A DNA stretch of 8,625 bases from Oscillibacter sp. GTDB lineage: Bacteria > Bacillota > Clostridia > Oscillospirales > Oscillospiraceae. Location of the stretch: NCBI GenBank assembly GCA_003522105.1, contig DPGF01000050.1:1-8625 (forward strand). The letters run 5' to 3'. Each line of letters begins with the position of its first letter. Positions within the stretch are counted from its first letter, which is position 1. The position numbers and the translations under genes are program-made. The notes below the pieces were generated by a model. That model had not been told where the DNA came from and did not search any database. It saw only the letters and a list, made by a program, of their open reading frames with translations. Positions 5,948 to 8,625 of this stretch are shown piece by piece.

Positions 5948-6817
5948 ATGGCGTGGCGCGAGATCATCTATCAATATGATGGCAGCTTCGAAGGGCTCCT
6001 GTGCTGCGTGTTTGAAAGCTACACAAAAAAAGAACGCCCCACCGCGATCCTGCACGATGGGGACGAAGAACCGTCATTATTTGAGATCCGCGCGGTTGTG
6101 ACCGACCACGCGCACGCGCAGCGTATCTACCGCAGTCTTTACCGAAGGAGTCCCGATGTCGGCCCGTTCCTGCGCCGCGCGTTCCTCACCTGCCTTCCCA
6201 ACAAGGAGATGTCCATTTACCGTTTCATTGTCAAATTCTACCGCGAGGGCACACCGTTGCTCTCGCGTTTGAGTGATGAGACTTATCTTCCGCTGCTCAA
6301 GGCTGTGCGGCATCTGTCGAGCGAGGTCGAGCAGTTTCGCGGCTTTACCCGCTTTTCCGACTTTGACGGTGTGCTCGGCGCAGAAATCGAACCGAAAAAC
6401 CGCGTACTGCCCATGCTGCGCCGCCACTTCTGCGAGCGCTATCACGGTGAAGTCTTTTTCCTTTACGACCGCACGCACCGCGAGGCGCTGCTCTACAGCG
6501 GCGGTGTGTCGCGCATCGTGCCGCTCGAGCGCTTCGAAATGGCGCAACCCGATGAAGAAGAGGCGGGTTATCGCCGCCTTTGGCGCCACTTTTATGACAC
6601 CATTGCCATCGAAGCGCGCAAAAATGAAAAGCTCCGCATGACGCACATGCCAAAGCGCTACTGGGCCACAATGACCGAATTTCAGGACGAGTCCTTTTTT
6701 AAAGCGCGTCCGAAAGTGCCAGCCGCAGCTTCTCGATCGCCCGGCGCTCCAGGCGCGATACCTGCACCTGTGACACCCCCAGAAGACGCGCCGCCTGCTC
6801 CTGCGTCAGCCCCTTAA
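5948..6817 (+). CDS. TIGR03915/DUF4130 putative DNA metabolism protein, tail extended into sigF
   Basis: The start ATG at 5948 lies behind AAGGAGGA, 11 bases after the radical-SAM gene, so the two are co-transcribed. The protein has 289 residues. Residues 1-251 fit the family that accompanies TIGR03916 radical-SAM proteins and in some bacteria is fused to a uracil-DNA-glycosylase domain, which is absent here. Visible marks are 'YDGSFEGLLCCVFESY' (10-25), 'LRRHFCERY' (157-165) and 'LWRHFYDTIAIEARKNEKLR' (211-230) followed by MPKRYW. Its activity is unknown; DNA repair or modification together with the radical-SAM partner is inferred. Residues 252-289 are a low-complexity Pro/Ala tail encoded antisense to the end of sigF. 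The tail begins right after six T bases (6695-6700); a seventh T would give TAA after F251. The tail is thus probably due to an indel or sequence error. Confidence 0.85.
   Translation: MAWREIIYQYDGSFEGLLCCVFESYTKKERPTAILHDGDEEPSLFEIRAVVTDHAHAQRIYRSLYRRSPDVGPFLRRAFLTCLPNKEMSIYRFIVKFYREGTPLLSRLSDETYLPLLKAVRHLSSEVEQFRGFTRFSDFDGVLGAEIEPKNRVLPMLRRHFCERYHGEVFFLYDRTHREALLYSGGVSRIVPLERFEMAQPDEEEAGYRRLWRHFYDTIAIEARKNEKLRMTHMPKRYWATMTEFQDESFFKARPKVPAAASRSPGAPGAIPAPVTPPEDAPPAPASAP
6695..6700 (+). other. T6 run at the probable ancestral end of the TIGR03915-type gene
   Basis: The run reads TCC TTT TTT AAA in the frame of the 5948 gene (S249, F250, F251, K252). One added T would make TTT TTT TAA, ending the protein at F251 and at the same bases as the stop codon of the convergent sigF. 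A weak AGGA/TCCT hairpin (6684-6695) directly before it is too short to call a terminator. Confidence 0.55.
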
Positions 6818-7409
6818 AAAAGCGCAGCAGGATCGTCATTTTCTCGCGCTCGGGCAGACAGTCAACCGCTTCGCGCAGCGCAATGCGCTCGATGAGCCCC
6901 TCCTCGGGCGATTCGCCGCCCAGCGCCCCCTCAAGCGTCAGGCCGTCGCCGGTCTCGCGCTGCAAGCTGTCCGGCGCGGCCACCGCCAGTTCGCACTGCG
7001 CGATCTCCTCGGCGCTCAGCCCGGTCTCTTCAGAAAGCTCGGAGAGCGCCGGTTCGCGTCCCAACGCATTTTTCAGTCTTTCGCGCGCTGTAAAAACCAT
7101 CGCCGCCTGCTCGCGCAGCGAGCGGCTGACCTTGATTGCACCGTCGTCGCGCAGAAAACGCCGGATCTCCCCTGCGATCTTCGGCACGGCATAGGTTGAA
7201 AACTGCGTTCCGAACGCAAAGTCAAATCCCTTTACTGCCTTGATAAATCCAAGGCAACCGAGCTGATACAGGTCGTCCGGTTCCGCGCCGCGCCCGTAGT
7301 AGCGGCGCACGATGCTCCAGATGAGGCCGCTGTTCTCGCGCAGCATTTGCTCGCAGGCCTGTTCATCACCCCGCGCCGCAGCCTCCAGCAATTCCGGCGC
7401 GGCGTTCAT
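6699..7409 (-). CDS. sigF: RNA polymerase sporulation sigma factor SigF
   Basis: A 236-residue sigma-70-family factor that directs forespore transcription soon after asymmetric division. Region 2 spans about residues 20-90 with 'DDLYQLGCLGFIKAVKGFD' (45-63) and 'FSTYAVPKIAGEIRRFLRDD' (70-89); region 3 follows from 'KVSRSLRE' (93-100); region 4 carries the helix-turn-helix 'GLTQEQAARLLGVSQVQVSRL' at about 200-220. 'GEIRRFLRDDG-IKVSRSLRE' resembles SigF more than SigG, and the position after spoIIAA and spoIIAB settles the identity. It is about 20 residues shorter than Bacillus SigF (255), at the N-terminus. Its ATG overlaps the spoIIAB stop by four bases (ATGA), which implies coupled translation. 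Its stop codon (6701-6699) lies within the reading frame of the convergent gene, and its last 119 bases are overlapped in antisense. Confidence 0.96.
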   Translation of the reverse strand: MNAAPELLEAAARGDEQACEQMLRENSGLIWSIVRRYYGRGAEPDDLYQLGCLGFIKAVKGFDFAFGTQFSTYAVPKIAGEIRRFLRDDGAIKVSRSLREQAAMVFTARERLKNALGREPALSELSEETGLSAEEIAQCELAVAAPDSLQRETGDGLTLEGALGGESPEEGLIERIALREAVDCLPEREKMTILLRFFKGLTQEQAARLLGVSQVQVSRLERRAIEKLRLALSDAL

Positions 7410-7852
7410 CGGCGCGCCGTGCGCAGCGCGATCCTGCGCTTCATCGTCACGACCGTCCCCTTGCCGTTTTTCGAGCGCACGGTCAGCGCGTCCATGAAAC
7501 TCTCCATGATCGTAAAGCCCATACCGCTGCGCTCCTCGCCGCCGGTCGTGTAGAGCGGCTCGCGCGCTTTTTCGACGTCCGCGATGCCGCAGCCCCAGTC
7601 GCGCACGGTGATCTCAAGCAGGTTCCCGTCAAAAATGCTCGCGCGCAGCGCGATCCGGCCGATCTCCTGTGGATAGGCGTGCACGATGGCGTTCGTCACC
7701 GCCTCGCTCACAGCGGTCTTGATGTCGCCGAGCTCGTCGAGCGTCGGGTCGAGCTGCGCGGCAAACGCCGCGACCGCGGCGCGCGCCAAGCCCTCGTTCA
7801 CGCTGCGGCTCGGAAATTCAATGGCTATGTAGTTGTTCGGTTTAACTTTCAT
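7406..7852 (-). CDS. spoIIAB: Anti-sigma-F factor and serine kinase SpoIIAB
   Basis: This 148-residue protein (Bacillus: 146) binds SigF and keeps it inactive, and phosphorylates SpoIIAA on serine. The GHKL ATP-binding fold is clear: N-box with E50 and N54 in 'SEAVTNAIVHAY', G1 box D85-x-G87-x-G89 in 'RDWGCGI', and G2 box 'GMGF' at 110-113 within 'ERSGMGFTIMESFMD'. E20 and R24 ('NEGLAR') line up with Bacillus E16 and R20, residues in the partner-binding face. I chose ATG 7852 because length and alignment fit and because GGAGGGAG lies about nine bases upstream; the frame stays open upstream to 7963, but that part overlaps spoIIAA and has no family similarity. It overlaps the spoIIAA end by 11 bases and the sigF start by four, which suits fixed stoichiometry. 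Confidence 0.97.
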   Translation of the reverse strand: MKVKPNNYIAIEFPSRSVNEGLARAAVAAFAAQLDPTLDELGDIKTAVSEAVTNAIVHAYPQEIGRIALRASIFDGNLLEITVRDWGCGIADVEKAREPLYTTGGEERSGMGFTIMESFMDALTVRSKNGKGTVVTMKRRIALRTARR

Positions 7853-8171
7853 TGCGCTTTTCTCCCTCCTCAAGCGGTATGATGCGAAAAACCCCCGCGG
7901 CAGTAAACACTTTTCCCGCCTGCGGTGGAACGTTTCTGAGCGCCGCGCTGCCGCCCATAGCACGCATGCGTTTGAGCGCGCGCATCACCACGGCGATCCC
8001 CGACGAGTCCATAAAGCTCACACCGGAAAAATCCAGCGTCAGCTTGACCGGCAGCGCGCTGTCCAGTTCCCATTCGAGCTTTTGCATCACTTCCTTCGCC
8101 CCGTGGTGGTCGAGTTCTCCGCGCAGCGTGAGCGTCAGCTCGCGCGCATCGCCCGACGTAATGACCTCCAT
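7842..8171 (-). CDS. spoIIAA: Anti-sigma-F factor antagonist SpoIIAA
   Basis: A 109-residue single STAS-domain protein (Bacillus: 117). In its unphosphorylated form it binds SpoIIAB-ADP and frees SigF. The N-terminal strand-helix part has 'LRGELDHHGAKEVMQKL' (16-32), almost the same as the GELDHH of Bacillus. The phosphorylation loop 'SFMDSSGIAVVMR' (52-64) places the regulatory serine at S56, aligned to Bacillus S58. The C-terminal 'VFTAAGVFRIIPL' corresponds to the last helix and strand. The ATG at 8171 is preceded by GGAGGGAG. It is the first gene of the spoIIA operon. The phosphatase SpoIIE that reactivates it is not in the window. Confidence 0.97.
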   Translation of the reverse strand: MEVITSGDARELTLTLRGELDHHGAKEVMQKLEWELDSALPVKLTLDFSGVSFMDSSGIAVVMRALKRMRAMGGSAALRNVPPQAGKVFTAAGVFRIIPLEEGEKRNES

Positions 8172-8207
8172 TGCTCTCCCTCCGTTTCTTTCAAGCGTTT
8201 TCCCTTT

Positions 8208-8237
8208 CGTTTCTCAAAGTATAGCCTGTTCTCCTGC
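8208..8237 (-). promoter_or_regulatory. Candidate sigma-H promoter of the spoIIA operon
   Basis: On the minus strand GCAGGAGAA (8237-8229) matches the sigma-H -35 consensus RNAGGAWWW at all but one position. After 12 bases, TGAGAAACG (8216-8208) gives GAA at the core of the -10 consensus RNNGAATWW. It lies about 35-65 bases before the spoIIAA ATG. In Bacillus the spoIIA operon is transcribed by sigma-H at the onset of sporulation, so a match here is expected; the -10 is only partial. No Spo0A box (TGTCGAA core) in a convincing position was confirmed, although TTCGAC occurs about 13 bases upstream of the -35. Confidence 0.5.
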
Positions 8238-8290
8238 CGTTTTTTTGTCGAAGACCGCCGGTATTTTGATTTTTTCTTTGCCGCGTCGCC

Positions 8291-8319
8291 TTGACATCTG
8301 CGCTTCCGCCCTGTAAAAT
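8291..8319 (+). promoter_or_regulatory. Sigma-A promoter of the flavoprotein gene
   Basis: TTGACA (8291-8296), 17 bases, then TAAAAT (8314-8319): a near-perfect housekeeping promoter. The transcript would begin about 20 bases before the ribosome binding site AAAGGAGG (8333-8340), which is seven bases before the ATG. Confidence 0.85.
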
Positions 8320-8347
8320 GTGGAAAACGATCAAAGGAGGACATCCC

Positions 8348-8625
8348 ATGCGAAGAAGTGACCGCGAGATCACCGATCTGGGCGAAATTCTCTCCATTAT
8401 CAACGATTGTAAAGTGATCCATCTTGCCATGGTAGACGATGGAGAGCCGTATCTTCTGCCGCTGAATTTCGGCTATGCCTGTGAAAGCGGTGCGTTCTCG
8501 TTCTTCTGTCACAGCGCACGCGAAGGCCGTAAGCTCAACATTCTGCGCAAAAATCCGACCGTCGCCTTTGAAATGGACTGCCGCAGTGCGCTCGACGAAC
8601 ATGATGTCGCCTGCCAATGCGGATA
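8348..8625 (+). CDS. Pyridoxamine 5'-phosphate oxidase-like flavoprotein, C-terminus cut by window edge
   Basis: ATG 8348 opens a frame that runs off the right edge after 92 codons. The sequence begins 'MRRSDREITDLGEILSIIND' and continues with 'LAMVDDGEPYLLPLNFGY' (27-44), 'FCHSAREGRKL' (53-63) and 'NPTVAFEMD' (68-76). This is the pattern of the PNPOx-like FMN-binding split barrel, in the subgroup that includes NimA-type nitroimidazole resistance proteins and many uncharacterised clostridial flavoproteins of about 150-165 residues. It probably binds FMN; the substrate is not known, and neither vitamin B6 oxidation nor drug resistance can be claimed. It has its own strong promoter and is divergent from the spoIIA operon. 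Confidence 0.88.
   Translation, partial: MRRSDREITDLGEILSIINDCKVIHLAMVDDGEPYLLPLNFGYACESGAFSFFCHSAREGRKLNILRKNPTVAFEMDCRSALDEHDVACQCG

Noticed and set aside
6684..6700. AGGA/TCCT hairpin plus T6 as an intrinsic terminator
   Set aside because: The stem is only four to five base pairs and lies inside coding sequence; too weak to call.
7853..7963. Longer SpoIIAB starting at 7963
   Set aside because: The extra residues overlap spoIIAA coding sequence, have no similarity to SpoIIAB, and a well-placed ATG at 7852 gives the usual length.
8218..8223. TATACT on the minus strand as a sigma-A -10 for spoIIAA
   Set aside because: No -35 like sequence lies 16-18 bases upstream; the overlapping sigma-H match fits the known control of this operon better.

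Overview
The window reads as chromosome of a GC-rich, endospore-forming member of the Clostridia, most likely in the Oscillospiraceae/Ruminococcaceae neighbourhood. The evidence is a complete spoIIAA-spoIIAB-sigF operon, a Firmicutes-type PcrA helicase, Firmicutes-type LexA box, strong AGGAGG ribosome binding sites and a GC-rich codon choice. Genus cannot be fixed from this sequence. The window is densely coded; no gap exceeds about 180 bases, and there are no tRNA, rRNA, CRISPR or insertion-sequence signals.

Layout. Positions 1-736 (minus) hold the N-terminal part of an EamA/DMT-family membrane transporter. It is divergent from a winged-helix protein of the AlkZ/YcaQ DNA-glycosylase-like family (845-1882, plus), with a well-formed dyad operator in the shared promoter region. 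That gene converges on pcrA (1915-4368, minus) across a bidirectional terminator. pcrA fires from its own strong promoter. On its other side is a divergent promoter with perfect -35 and -10 hexamers (TTGACA-17-TATAAT) whose spacer contains a LexA box. This SOS-type promoter drives a 40-residue membrane peptide gene (4539-4661, not previously obvious because it is so short), a radical-SAM putative DNA modification/repair protein (4668-5936) and its usual partner of the TIGR03915/DUF4130 type (5948-6817). The partner runs 119 bases antisense into the end of sigF. The spoIIA operon (spoIIAA, spoIIAB, sigF; minus strand, 8171 down to 6699) follows, with a plausible sigma-H promoter. It is divergent from the start of a pyridoxamine 5'-phosphate oxidase-like flavoprotein gene (8348 to window end).

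How the parts work together. The middle of the window looks like a DNA-damage neighbourhood: a possible alkyl-DNA glycosylase relative, the PcrA repair helicase and a LexA-controlled radical-SAM operon. The radical-SAM protein ends in a QLSLF sequence that matches the sliding-clamp binding motif, so it may be brought to replication forks. The right part is the forespore sigma-factor switch: SpoIIAB holds sigma-F inactive and phosphorylates SpoIIAA, and dephosphorylated SpoIIAA releases sigma-F.

The most interesting unexplained elements are the LexA-controlled 40-residue membrane peptide translationally linked to the radical-SAM gene, the clamp-binding tail, and a T6 run at 6695-6700 where one extra T would end the TIGR03915-type protein at once and remove the overlap with sigF.
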